From the NCBI RefSeq assembly GCF_964340395.1, contig NC_135564.1, forward strand, positions 14,129,012 to 14,193,011: a stretch of DNA of 64,000 bases. The letters are read 5' to 3'. Every line of letters begins with the position of its first letter. The stretch's first letter is position 1. Shown one piece after another: positions 52,797-64,000 of the stretch. The notes below the pieces were generated by a model that did not search any database, was not told where the DNA came from, and saw nothing but the letters and a program-made list of their open reading frames with translations. The position numbers and the translations under genes are program-made. Source of the DNA: Glandiceps talaboti. Taxonomy: Eukaryota; Hemichordata; Enteropneusta; Spengelidae.

Positions 52797-53008
52797 TTTT
52801 CTTTCAACTAATAGAACACGTATACGATTAAGTTAAGCAAAAGTCAATTTTATTCAAATCTAAAATACAGTACAATATTTTACCACATGCTTTCTTACAA
52901 TAATTAGGTCCTGGACTTAGATGCGTTGTAAAAAAGGGAAAAAAGTATATACTTATCTAGTAACTATGAATATAATCTGAACTGAAATCGAACATTTTTC
53001 ATCAACAT

Positions 53009-53333
53009 AAGGCCTAAAAAAATAATTGTTTGGTTCCGGTTACCCGACCCTAAACTTTTTTTTTACGTATTCGAGAAAAGAAATAATCAAATCGCAATAA
53101 TTGTAAAGTCTCACGAGAAATAGTAGGAAACTGACATCAACATAAAAAGACAAAATAAAACTGTTCTTCCAATCTGTAATGGCTGTACATCATTTTGAAA
53201 ACAATGGAAAACCTGACCTAGACACTCACACAGAAATAAAATATATAACATGATATAATAAAAAATCTACCTACCCTACCTATTCTAAAATTGAGCGTAA
53301 TCGGAACCACACAGTTTTTTTTATTAGGCCTAA
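53009..53333 (-). mobile_element. TTAGGCCTAA-family MITE, complete
   Basis: 325 bp; left AAGGCCTAAAAA...TTTGGTTCCGG and right GGAACCACACAGTT...TTAGGCCTAA are inverted. It lies inside the right duplication arm, where it marks the left arm's deletion point. Confidence 0.85.
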
Positions 53334-54363
53334 GGGGTTTTGTCACTACCCGCCTTTGGCTCATAAGGGCAAGGTCCCCTATGTCACTCTTATGTACGAT
53401 GATAAGTATCTGACAATAATTTCTAATGAGTACCACAGGTTGTACTTACTGTTACTTTTAATGGTTAAACTTTCTATGTCTAAACACATTATATTTTCTA
53501 TGTTATTGCTAACAAAATTGTACTGTCTACAGCTGAACAATGAAACTTCGAGTCGCAAGACAATATTTGCTATGCTATGACTATAAGCTAAAATTACTGC
53601 TAATCTACAGAAATGTATTAAACTGTTACTTAAAACGTAACTACCAATACAATAAATAGTGCATAACTTGCACGGAGTCTGTTCCAATATGAACCATGTA
53701 CGCCAAATGTAGAATGTATTCAGTCTCTCTGCATGGTACCTTGGCCGGATATTTAAAATTATTCTACACTCACAGTCTGTTCTTTTTTCTCCACACTGTT
53801 TTGTGTTGTCATTATCACATTATTGCATGGCCTGATAGTACAGAATTGCTGTGCATTGTACAGTGGTCCGATAGCACAAAAGTAATCTGCACTGTTCTGT
53901 GTCCTCCACACCGTTTTGTGCGGAGAAATAAACATTGCGCAGCGTGTAGTCATAATTGCACAGATATATGAACTGTGTGTATGGAAAAACAGTGTAGATT
54001 AATTTTGTACATGAAAACCACGTCATCTGGTCACGGTAGAATTGGAATGTAAAACAAAACACACTTTGGGTTAATCTGTCAACTTTACAAATATTTGTTG
54101 CAGAGATAAAGAGTCTCCTAAACTAATAAAAAAACCACCACTTTGCAAGAATGTTTTGGCAGGCAGGTTGTATAAATTGTTATAACTTAAAAAGATAATA
54201 ATTAACAGCTACTAAATCTAATCTAAAAAGTTAAATTCCAAGCATTGCCGCATCACTACAATAATCCATGACATCTAGTGGCCATCCAATTTGTAGATGA
54301 AGTTATCAGGTTGTCGCTGGGGAATCAGACAACCAGGATGTCTGAGGCGGAGACGAGGAAATC

Positions 54364-55642
54364 CTATATACGTGGACGTGCGCATGTGCATGAAACTCCG
54401 ATGGATTCCAAGGCGGGCAGATATTGGTAGACACCGTCAACACACTCACCTCGGCGTAGAACATACATGTCATACTCGACAAGTTGACATTGCCAGTTGC
54501 TTTGGCTACCGTCTCCAGTGATACAAAAGAGACAGTTGTGACAACGAGCAGCATTTAACGACCGTGGATAACGATCCATATCTGTGTTGACGTCATAGTA
54601 CCAAGGACAGACTGACCGTTCGTTCTGAGCAGCACCGCTCTCATACTCAGTTGGGCAGGGATCGACGGGAAAGTTTTGTACAGTGTTTTCTTGATGAGAA
54701 GCTGACATCGATAACACCATAGCCATTTCTAAGGTCGAATTTTGATACTGTTGTGTCAGTATTTCATTTAACTCAAGGATAGATGGTTCACTGCAACTTA
54801 ATATATTCGAAGAAATTTCTTCGGTGATGTTCTCCGAGACAGCGGCCATCTCTTTATCGGATGAAGACATTGTGGTCGGAGCGCTGAACGTAATCGGAAT
54901 CGTGACCAATAGACCCATGAAAACTACCTAAAAGTTATTGAAATAGAAGAAAGCATATCGGTTAAAACTAATTATTGGCTTGGAACTACATATCTGTTCA
55001 AATGTGTCAACAGAAAACCAGTTAAGACCAATTGAATGTTCAGTTGTTAGTAGGTTAATCAGAAGGCCAAGTAATTAGTCAAGCTTATGATTATTTTAAG
55101 TTTTAATACTTTCCAGATCTGTCAAAATAACATTCTGGAAACAATCGAATCGTCGTATTTACTCCCCATGTCTCCTCACAATAAATTCCATCCAACCGCT
55201 TCTAACTAGCCCCTTTAAACTTATTTCGAATACAGGTATGTCGTTCACATCAATATCACTGATTACGAGTCGACGATGTGATGTGACCAGGACATCCACA
55301 TAGTGTATAGTATTGGCCGTGGTCAAATAGTAGTATGTGTGTTGTATAAAAGTATATTTGGGAGCTATGTCATTCTACGAGAGATTACTAACTTAAATAG
55401 GTCCTGCGCGTTCGTTGGCATTAATACCGACACTTTCTGAATGTCATATCGTTGTAAAAACTACTAACTTCTTTACGGCATTGTCCAAGACCCACACCAA
55501 GATTATTTTTCGTTTTCAGCGAAAAGTGTGGCCCGGCTTGCGAGAATGTAAGAGTCAGTGAATGGATCTTGGAGGATAAGAAAAATATTATACTTACCAA
55601 TTGCAACAGAGTCATCTTCAATTGTAACACGATAGAAGCCAT
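54364..55642 (-). CDS. IL17: Interleukin-17 family cytokine, 2 exons, 202 aa
   Basis: Exons 55598-55642 and 54364-54927 on the minus strand (donor TTG|GTAAGT, acceptor CTTTTAG, phase 0). Exon 1 gives MASIVLQLKMTLLQL; exon 2 starts VVFMGLLVTIPITFSA, completing a signal peptide. The alternative ATG inside exon 2 would lose most of the signal. The IL-17 domain keeps every cysteine of its neighbour (CPWYYDVN, RYPRSLNAARCHNC, VLRRGEC, CTC). From CPT to the end, 68 of 97 residues are identical to the gene at 49073-49875, and the intron is in the same place, so the two arose by gene duplication. Two N-glycosylation sites (NIT, NST) are shared. Function by family: secreted pro-inflammatory cytokine. 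Confidence 0.93.
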
Positions 55643-55740
55643 GGCGTAGACGAGATGTAGATGAGGATCAGAAGAATACACGTTGTATGGTTGATGTCTT
55701 AGTGATGTATCAATTTGTGTAGAAATAACAATCTTACCTG

Positions 55741-55872
55741 CTTATATTCTCTCTGATGATCTTGATCTTCTCTACCCATTATAGTCCACATTGGTCAATC
55801 AGTCCAAAAATACGCCATGTACACTTTTTCAAGTCGTCTGTGTAGAACTAGAAAGATAACCGGGTCTTTCCC
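55741..55872 (-). promoter_or_regulatory. Candidate promoter of the second IL-17 gene
   Basis: Minus-strand AATATAAG at 55741-55748 lies about 100 bp upstream of the ATG, a CCAAT box (GACCAATG) at about 55790-55797, and GGGTCTTTCC at 55862-55871, one mismatch from a kappaB site (plus-strand reading). Confidence 0.35.
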
Positions 55873-56880
55873 ATGTACGAACACTATGACCTCGCTTCTA
55901 TGTTCCACAGATCCGTGTATAGAGATATCCAAACACGACAACCCTGTTGTCTTCTGACTTCTTCTTTTTCCTTCCATAGGTGATTTTTTCCGTAATTGAC
56001 GCATGGATCCCAGAATAGTCATATTTGCCAATACTTACTCCTGGATATATAGGAACATGTTGCATAACATGGTATCATTTATGCTGAAGGTGTACTTGCC
56101 TGGGGAAGGATAAATCTGTTAGTCATCAAGCTGTGCAAACGACCATTGCGTTGTCGTACCTTGTATGCAACGGTCAAAATTTGCCCTGGTCTTTGCACAG
56201 TCGGGGCGCTGACAGGCAGAACATTACTTATAACAAACAAGGTTTGCCAATAGGTGTACAGGCTCTTTTGATTACTGTATCTGTATTAAATTTGTCGAAA
56301 AAAACGCGACCCTGCAGTTGGCGTGAAGGACTTGTGCCAATGTACACGTTTCCAACAATCAGTAAACAAATAAGTCAGAACAGTATAGTATCTGCAAAAT
56401 GTATCAACATGGAAGTTAAACGAATTGAAGATGGTAAAGCCCAGTGGTTTACGAATTAATTGATAACATCAATCAATGGTCAGCAGATAACAACAATGGC
56501 ATACATTTTGTATTTGAGAAACTATTGCCAAAGTATTATATCATTCCAAGTTTATTTTCCCGCCTTTTCCTTCCCGGTCTCATTTATCCCTATGCCCCGA
56601 AATGCAGATATAATATAAGTAAGGGGGGGGGGGGGCTCGGATAAATCAAAGCTGCAAGCCACTAAGTCAGCAAATTATTCGATTTATTTTGAATTTACTA
56701 TCACGGTCTCACATATATTCATCCAACTCCGATAATATTGGCATGGCTGGCTCTCCGTGGGTCTTTGCATTAAATGCAATTAAATATGGTTTATAGTTTG
56801 TAATAGTAGCACTTTTATACATATCAAATGATAAAATTGTTATAAATATGGTTATGTCAAGATAGAGAGAAAGACAAGGT
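55873..56880. other. No gene recognised
   Basis: Short frames on both strands without splice support. A G run occurs at 56624-56634. Confidence 0.4.
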
Positions 56881-57660
56881 GTAAACTGAACGCCTTCCTT
56901 AAGGGCAAAGCCGTGCTTTTAGAATTTTGTTCCTACAGATATATCAAGCTAATCAATGGAATTTCAAAGTTTTTTCTGAGTTTCAAACTATATGTAATTA
57001 TACCAAACTATATGAAATTTGAAGCTTACATACTTAAGATATATATATGCAAAGTGCATGTGTCCTATAAAGCTTGTGATGTATCTATCTTAACGTAGCA
57101 CAAGCTAGAAGCTGAGCTTATAATTTTTTTTTACTTAATTGAAAATATTACATAAAACCTTGATTAAACTATGTCGATGAATGTTGTGTATGATGTACAT
57201 TACAATTGTCTTCTGGCATTGTTAGAACAGTTGATTTCATAGTAGGGATTTCTGCGATTTTTTATCTTACGTATGAAAAATTACGTCATCAGCTCATGTA
57301 TATGTATAAGTTATATATGTTATATTTTGATACAGGTTTGAGTTCAGTCAGTTGCAAATGATGGTTACATATGTTTCAGTACGTTGAATACCACGAGTGC
57401 ATTTTGAATATGCAGCAATATTTTATAACCAAAACGTATAAACTTAGATTGTGGTTCACTTTCTTTGCATAATTAATGATTTTCGGTAATTAGGCAATAT
57501 CTTAAGTATGGAAGCCTCAAATTTCATATAGTTTGGTATATCATTTATGATAGCTGTAGCTCAGAATTTTGCATTCCAGCAAGTACTGTTTAGGAATCGC
57601 AATCTCAATGCTTTTCCCTTATTGAAGGTATTCAGTTTATATCTGGTTTGAACTGCATGG
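56880..57660 (+). mobile_element. Decayed copy of the helentron-like repeat
   Basis: Keeps TGTCCTATAAAGCTTGTGATG, TTGCATAATTAATGATTTTC plus GGTAATTAGG, TATCTTAAG and the end CCCTTATTGAAGGTATTCAG, all in the order of the element at 41998-43013. The microsatellite is lost. Confidence 0.6.
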
Positions 57661-59441
57661 ATCATAAAATTGGCATGAAATGTGGTTCAATAAATTAATA
57701 TGAGTTTCACAAATAACCTTATCCTGATTACATGTAAGAAACGGTATAGTCGACACTGATCTCCTGCCCCAATGCCATCGTTGGGTGCGCTGCACTCATG
57801 TGGTGATATGTGTAACCATGTACACCTGTTTTATAATGGTTTAACCTATACCAACATATATGTATGTCACATGATCACTTTATTTAATACTTTACTTCTT
57901 AGTACTTAGCAGCAGTATATTTGTCTTGTGTCTGTATGTGTACGACTAAATGTATACGTCTACAGACCATAACAATTATGGGACAGGGAGGATTATTGTC
58001 TACCATACATTCTATAAACTGCTTCTCCGTTGTACGAGTAAAATGTAGGCCGGTAGCCAGCATAACATTCTCTCAGCATCAAACAGCCCTCTCATATGTG
58101 CCCCCACTCCCCCTCCCCTCCCATCACTGTAATTACATTTCTGCATTATACAGGTTAAAATGGAAAATTTAGAAATTAAATATTTAGTACACTCCGAGCT
58201 TGTCAACCAGTTAGGAAATTTAACAATGTAGTCATGATAAAAAAAAATAAGTGAATTGTGACCACGTTATGTATGTAGACATTGCCTGGAAACACAAACA
58301 CGCCTTCATTGCACTACTGGGCAACCACATTCCACTGGTGGCGCTCTACCTTGTGATGCATATCGCATAGCGCCACTTCAGTTGGAGTGTACTATTGTAC
58401 TGCTATGCGCAAGTAGGCTAGCTACCAGCCCGAATATATACATTTTGTGCATACAACGGTGCCGGAGACCGGTTTACTGTGAAAGTGGATGTTGAAGAAC
58501 AGTTTTCACTGTCGGAGACGCTGGGGGCGCGTGGAAGAACAACAGGAAAGCAAACTAATCATGACACCCTACCAACTGATATATAAATCACGATTTCCTT
58601 CCAGAAAAGTATGGCGCTTTCGATTTCAGTGGGTGTGACAATTACTAACGAGGAAATGCATATTTATTTTTGGCACCAAGGACGATGTAATAAACATACT
58701 AAGATATGCAAATAGAATGCAAACACACTTTTTACAGACTAAGTACACATTAAATTTTAGATGGTAACTTATTAAAAATCAGTGTTTTGCTCCTTCCAAA
58801 TTAATCATTGATTACCCTCCCATATTTGATTAACTTGATCGATATACATATAACGAGTGAAATGTACACCATTCTACAAATTGCATAATTTAAGGAAACA
58901 AATTGCCAACATGCCCATTGATAGACTACTAGGATATCATGACAGGAAACTCGGAAATACATCAACCCTGAGGACCCTGTCCAGCAATATCAATTTTCCA
59001 CCAAAAATGTATGTTGTCAATTCTTATGATTTCCTCAAGGAGCATTTTCAGTATGTTTTGACATTAGAGTATCTGTGGTATAACTGTATTAGTTCTACAT
59101 GTATGATGGATTTCAAATAAAAAAAACCCCTACATTTACTGCCTATAATATCACGTTGCCCCTGACAACAGATCAATGGGACACCGGTTTGAGTGTGAAT
59201 TGGAGTGTGTAATATGTGAAAATAAGAGCTTGGAATGCAGTTGTATAACGAATATCATCAAGTCGAAAGGAGCCATGATATTAGTAGGTAACACACTCCA
59301 GACCTCAAGCGTCTAATGGTATATTCTGCAGTTATATAGTACCGTGTGTACGTGTACCATCTTTTGAAGACGTGTGATATAATGTGTTGGGACATAGGCA
59401 CTGCACTGTCTGTGGTTTGAGTGAAAAGAGAAATACATTTA
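57661..59441. other. No gene recognised
   Basis: Contains a locally GC-rich stretch (58300-58560) without a supported exon. Confidence 0.35.
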
Positions 59442-61321
59442 ACTTAAAGTGTACATGCAAAGGTACATACTTTTTTTCGTAATTATGTTTATTTTGCCAT
59501 AAAAATAAAGGAAATCGGGTTTGTAATAGTACAATATAATTCTATCACGAGAAATTTCGCGAAAAATGAGGCACTCTTGGCTCAGCCACAGAGCACCTTC
59601 AGGTAAGTACCTCTCATTTGCATATGGATAGGACAGGATTTGGAACTTTATGACGTCACTTCGGGAACACAAACGCATTCGTCAGTGTATCTTTACATGT
59701 AAAGCCATTATGGTCGAACCAGAAGGTCAACTTCAAAACCCGTTTTCGCCAAAACCCGACGTTGAATATTGATCAGATTCCTCAAGCGTAGAGCAATACA
59801 CTCCAGCATTAACATCTGATGGTGTGATTTAGCCAAATTCATTCGAACCGACCGCTAGCAGTAACGATAGTTCCTCTGGTAGTGAATGAGTATGTCCTAG
59901 AGAAGCCGTGTTGTTTACATAAAGTGAATGGTGTTATCAGCGTCCTTTGTTGACATAACTATTCAATGGGTGGAAAACAGCTCCTGCAGACAATGTAATC
60001 GAAACGAAAATTATGTAATATTTCCATACCCATCAAACATACAGAGAATGAGAATGGCTTCAAGAGTTCCCCATAATATTCTCTCAAGTTGCTCAAATGT
60101 AGCATGTGTCGTAACAGTACATTCAATCTATGACCATTCAAAATCTTCGCGAAAGTAGACCCACAAATTCATTAGAGCAGAACGTTTTGTTGGATAACCG
60201 TCCCTCTTGAAAGCTATGTGTACACGTACTTTATTTCATGTTTTACTGCGTTCATTACCATCCACACAGTGACATGAAGTGGTTTCATATTTTTTCAAAG
60301 CACGGCCCATGTTCACTGAAGCCGGCCGTACTGTGGTGTACTGTGTATTGTCTCCGACCATTTTTGTTTGAGTTTTTTATGGATAGACATGTCTTACGTT
60401 GTGGAAGTTATTTGACCTGGGAGCGTGAAGCTTAGTGCTGACTGTACTTTGATGTGTCCATCCACTTTTGACATGTGATTGGCATGACACAGTAATTGTT
60501 CATGTAGACAAAACAATGGAAACAAAAATAGCAACATTATAATGAGCGTTGCGTCTTTTTACTTGATATGATTCCGACGATGTATGTGATGTATCACAAT
60601 GAAAACGATCGACTCCCAGCAACATGGAAATCAAAACATACAATTGGACTACGCATTGTTTAAAAACAAATGCTATCGTAATGAAAATATTTTATGAAGC
60701 TAACTTGCTTTCTTGAAAACATCATTTCAAATTATTTTATTTGTCTTCCTTTTTTTGCTTTGATCATGGCTACACCGGTGGCGTGGAGAACCCCGGCCCC
60801 TGTAACATTTACCGACTTTCACTGTATGGCGTCACTGTCCAGTTTTTACGTGATTTCAAATGCCTTCACCCATTATTACCTACTCAGTTATATCACTCGG
60901 AAAAGTGTGTAAGGTGATGTTTCACTGCGGGTGCTGCCGACAAAACACCAAGGAACCATTGTTGTCGGAAGACTAAACTGGTACACCACAATATGTACAG
61001 TTACAGATAATACTACTATGTAGTATATGGCAAGCGTAATTAGTAATTCATAAGTACAGTAAACATTACACAAAGGCTTAGAAGGCTTTTGTAACACGTG
61101 GGACCTCGACACCTATCGTGAGCTGGTTGAGGTGCCGAAGTTAGTCGAAGCACAGGGGGTTAAGGGGGCAAGTATTTTTGCGACTTTCTTGCCATTTTTG
61201 CGACTTTCTTGTCTTTCAATGCGCGCAATATTTAGAGGTATGAATGCAATTTCATTTATTTTTATGGCAAAATAAACATAATTACGAAAAAAAGTATGTA
61301 CCTTTGCATGTACACTTTAAG
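59442..61321. mobile_element. 1.9-kb element bounded by ~68-bp inverted repeats
   Basis: 59442-59509 (ACTTAAAGTGTACATGCAAA, then GGTACATAC...TTTTGCCATAAAAATAAA) is mirrored almost perfectly at 61254-61321. No transposase is recognisable inside and no clear target duplication is seen. It is probably a non-autonomous TIR element. Confidence 0.65.
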
Positions 61322-61504
61322 TAGTACTTTCCAACACTGTGCTCAGAGTGTTTTACATTCATAAGTTAACGGCTAAAAGACATTGCATACTTCCTCATTC
61401 CTTGTGGAAGCATCCACAATCGCGTGGGATTAAATCCTCAATATCCTCAAAAATTTGGTTCAAATCTTGCCCAGTATATTTTATTTATATTATATTATAT
61501 TTCA

Positions 61505-61765
61505 CGGGTTGTCGGTGGCCGAGTGGTTAAACCACTTGCCTCTTACCACTGTGGTCGGGGTTCGAACCCCATTCAGGGTTCGATTAAATTTACCACGCTG
61601 TAAGTAAGAAGAGTGTCGTTCAGTTTGACTCTACCGAACAACGCAGGTTTTCCCCGAGTACTCCGGTTTCCTCCTGCATTAACACTGAACCCATGAGGGA
61701 TCACTGGACTTCTTGGGAGACAAGTGTTTAAAGTACTATCCAGTATAAATAAAGATTATTATTAT
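61505..61765 (+). mobile_element. tRNA-derived SINE, near complete
   Basis: Starts GTCGGTGGCCGAGTGGTTAA (A box TGGCCGAGTGG), B box GGTTCGAACCC at about 61559, then a body with GTACTCCGGTTTCCTCCTGC and an ATT-rich tail. The head resembles tRNA-Leu/Ser. It is not a functional tRNA gene because no full cloverleaf follows. Confidence 0.8.
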
Positions 61766-61810
61766 ATATTTTGTATGTAAATTTGTCCTTCTTACCTGGT
61801 GAAATGTATT

Positions 61811-61906
61811 CGTTCGTTCGTTCGTTCAGTCAGTCAGTCAGTCAGTCAGTCACTCACTCACTCACTCACTCACTCACTCACTCACTCACTCACTCACTCA
61901 CTCACT
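61811..61906. repeat. (GTTC)n-(AGTC)n-(ACTC)n compound tetramer array
   Basis: About 4 GTTC, 7 AGTC and 14 ACTC units. Same style as the array at 44331-44567 on the opposite strand. Confidence 0.97.
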
Positions 61907-62579
61907 TACTTGCGGGTTGTATCACTCTGCACCACGTATCTTACAGTACAGCCAGGCCGTAGACCCTCCACCCATTAGCCAGACACATATTACAGGGATA
62001 CGAACACGTAGTCGGCCAAATTTACAACTCCAAAGTTACACATGTGCGAAGTTTGATTCCACTGTGTTACCACATAGCGTGTCTATAGTTACAAAAAATG
62101 TCGGAATAGAAAATCCTACTTCTAGATTTTCGATGAAATCTTCATTTCAGAAAGGCCCAAGACAATAAAACTTTATTGATGATTGTTTCCTTGTCTCAAG
62201 TAACAGATAACAGAACAAGTCGACATATCGCGACAGTCACCCGCTCTCAAATTTCGCATTGTAATATTGTTACTTAATTTCGCGCAGTTATAGCGAGCCT
62301 ATAAGCATGAAAAATTAACAAATTTTAAACAAAAATTTTAAATTTTAAATCAAGAGTTATCAAAGGATATTTTGAAAAGGAAGTTTGGAGAACCGGCGAT
62401 TGTGGGCAGTCTATCGTTCGTTTATTTATAGAGTTTAAATTTTTGAAGGAAAACGACTATACGATATAAATTTCATAAAGTAATAATCATATTTTTTATT
62501 TAAATTACAAAATAAAATAGAACCGTATCCGGGGTTAATAATAGTAACAATGAGGTGAAACATTCTTTGTCTATAGAAA

Positions 62580-62587
62580 TGACGTCA
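62580..62587. promoter_or_regulatory. CRE-type palindrome
   Basis: TGACGTCA, about 300 bp upstream of the TATA box at 62880. Confidence 0.3.
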
Positions 62588-62785
62588 TTGTGGTCATTTC
62601 AAGACTACGATTTCGTATTTGGAGAAAATGGCCCTATATGGAAATAGATAGACGCTAGTTTGTAGTTATGTAACAAGACTGAAAGTCGACCAACTCTATC
62701 AACGCCTATCATTCCCCGGTTTTAAGGGTTCCACCCACGCACGGAAGAACTGTTTGAAAATTAGTAAGAGACAGTATTAGCGATT

Positions 62786-62795
62786 GGGATTTCCC
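62786..62795. promoter_or_regulatory. Consensus kappaB site
   Basis: GGGATTTCCC fits GGGRNWYYCC and lies 85 bp upstream of a TATA box, nearly the same spacing as at the first IL-17 gene. Confidence 0.5.
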
Positions 62796-62879
62796 CGAAC
62801 CTGGCCGAGAAACGTCATGTTTGTAAGATGTACTATAAATAATGTAGCTCTTCCGGTGGAAAATCTCGACCAGAGAATT

Positions 62880-62967
62880 TATAAAAGGAGACGTGGTAGC
62901 TATCGAAAACTTCATTTCTAGTCTCTTGAAAACGTCAGAACTGTCGTCGTCTGCGAGCAATATCACA
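62880..62967 (+). promoter_or_regulatory. TATA promoter and non-coding first exon of an unseen gene
   Basis: TATAAAAG at 62880-62887. A start near 62910 would give a ~58-nt exon without ATG, ending CACA|GTAAGTATC at 62968, a near-ideal donor. Coding exons would be further right, probably outside the window. Confidence 0.4.
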
Positions 62968-62968
62968 G

Positions 62969-64000
62969 TAAGTATCAAATGTCATTCATTTACAAATTAA
63001 CTTTGGTAAACCTTTCTCATCGTCGCAAACCATGGCCTCTTTTACGGGACCGTCGAAACTTGCCGTAAGAGCAGTTATTTTGAAGTGTAGCAGAAGAAGT
63101 AACAGCTCTGGTTTGCGAAAATGACCTTTCTGATCGAAATACAGGTGTATATGTGAGACTGAGTATTTTTGGACATGTTGAACATGAAATAATGCTACTC
63201 GTAGAGTCACAAAATGATTGGACGGTGTCGTAAAAGAGGCTGTGGTTTACAACAAGAGCCAACATTCCCATTTGACTGGATTTTAGGCTGTATCAGATTG
63301 TAACAAGGACTATCTTTTTTTAGACTATTTCAGTCTCACATTTTGAGTACTTTTTAACCACGTAAATGTACCCTATACAATTTCCAGTAATTTGTACAAC
63401 AGAGGCCCCAGTTAGACTGAACGGGTAGAACGTCGTCTAACTGAAAAAATATCCTACTTAGTACTGACCGTTTACTACATTGTATGTCGTCTGACGCGAC
63501 AATGGACAATGATGGAAACCAGAAAAAAAGTAATACATATTTTGATACAATTTATATTATTTGGCGACGACCTGCTAATGTAATGTAGCCCAAGCAAAGA
63601 AAATGAAACACTGTTAGATTTTTGTCAAGCTAGATGATAAAATGTAGCAATTTTAGATTTTTTGTCAAACTAGATGATAAAATGTAGCAATGTTTAAACG
63701 GTGAGATTTTTGTGGAGCTGGACTCTGAAATATAATTACATGTAGTACGCACGTTCTGTTTTCGGTTTAAATGGCTTCTATTGTATTAATCTTGTTCATG
63801 TCAGACCCATACTGAGATGGACTGATATCAGTATATATCAGTTGAACTATGACCTTTGGCAATGACATAGTTTCAGATAAGGCCGTATCAGATTACGTAT
63901 GGTTCCTGCTATTTGCATGTAATATGTAATAATATGTAATAACTTAGTGAGATATAGTTGTCTGAAGTATACAAAGTACACACATCTTGTCAAGAGATAC
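62969..64000. other. Right edge, presumed first intron; no exon recognised
   Basis: Contains two oppositely oriented copies of a short dispersed repeat (63019-63055 and 63221-63255) and a direct repeat of GTCAA.CTAGATGATAAAATG at about 63625-63690. Confidence 0.4.

Larger units (their letters stand above)
51134..53965 (-). repeat. Right arm of the dispersed inverted duplication
   Basis: Reverse-complement match to 28330-29935 in two blocks (51134-52010 and about 53170-53965). The piece between, including half a MITE and a TATG satellite, is missing on the left. It sits between the two IL-17 genes. Confidence 0.85.

Noticed and set aside
56003-56030. Plus-strand ATGGATCCCAGAATA, similar to exon 1 of the IL-17 gene at 49073
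   Set aside because: It lies on the wrong strand for the nearby IL-17 gene, which has a better exon 1 at 55598-55642, and no plus-strand IL-17 exon follows.
56133-56459. 108-aa plus-strand frame
   Set aside because: No homology I can recognise and no signal or domain; probably chance.
58857-59120. 87-aa plus-strand frame
   Set aside because: No recognisable domain, no splice context, base composition like the flanks.
61505-61580. tRNA gene
   Set aside because: A and B boxes are present but the stems do not close into a cloverleaf and a SINE body follows.

Overview
This window looks like nuclear DNA from an invertebrate animal. Genes are split by GT-AG introns, intergenic space is long and AT-rich, microsatellites and minisatellites are dense, and there are several families of small inverted-repeat transposons, tRNA-derived SINE pieces and a Penelope-type retroelement fragment. 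The bivalve-style repeat at 41998-43013 and the multiple IL-17 genes would fit a mollusc or another lophotrochozoan. Amphioxus or an ambulacrarian is not excluded, and no species can be named.

Four genes can be modelled exon by exon. (1) 1310-27008, minus strand: a complete TBC1D24 (Drosophila skywalker) orthologue, 9 coding exons, 536 aa, TBC plus TLDc domains. Its introns are packed with unrelated tandem repeats and small transposons. (2) 31248-35953, minus: a three-exon, 176-aa, four-transmembrane claudin/PMP22-like protein. (3) 49073-49875, plus, and (4) 54364-55642, minus: two convergent two-exon interleukin-17 paralogues with signal peptides, 68 of 97 residues identical across the cystine-knot domain.

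Layout: 1-1.3 kb, TBC1D24 3' flank with a foldback MITE; 1.3-27 kb, TBC1D24; 27-28.3 kb, its promoter and a TAATG satellite; 28.3-29.9 kb, left arm of an inverted duplication; 30-31.1 kb, simple repeats; 31.2-36 kb, the claudin-like gene; 36-48.8 kb, gene-poor DNA with a GIY-YIG retroelement fragment, a helentron-like repeat and one possible orphan terminal exon; 48.8-56 kb, the IL-17 pair with the right arm of the inverted duplication between them; 56-62.7 kb, transposon remnants; 62.7-63 kb, a candidate promoter with a first-exon donor for a gene that runs off the window.

No operon-like cooperation between the genes is suggested. The most interesting signals are a kappaB-plus-TATA arrangement shared by one IL-17 gene and the unannotated promoter near 62.8 kb, a tandemly duplicated splice donor in TBC1D24 that would add 26 residues in frame, and a higher-order 54-bp satellite that has expanded inside a MITE.
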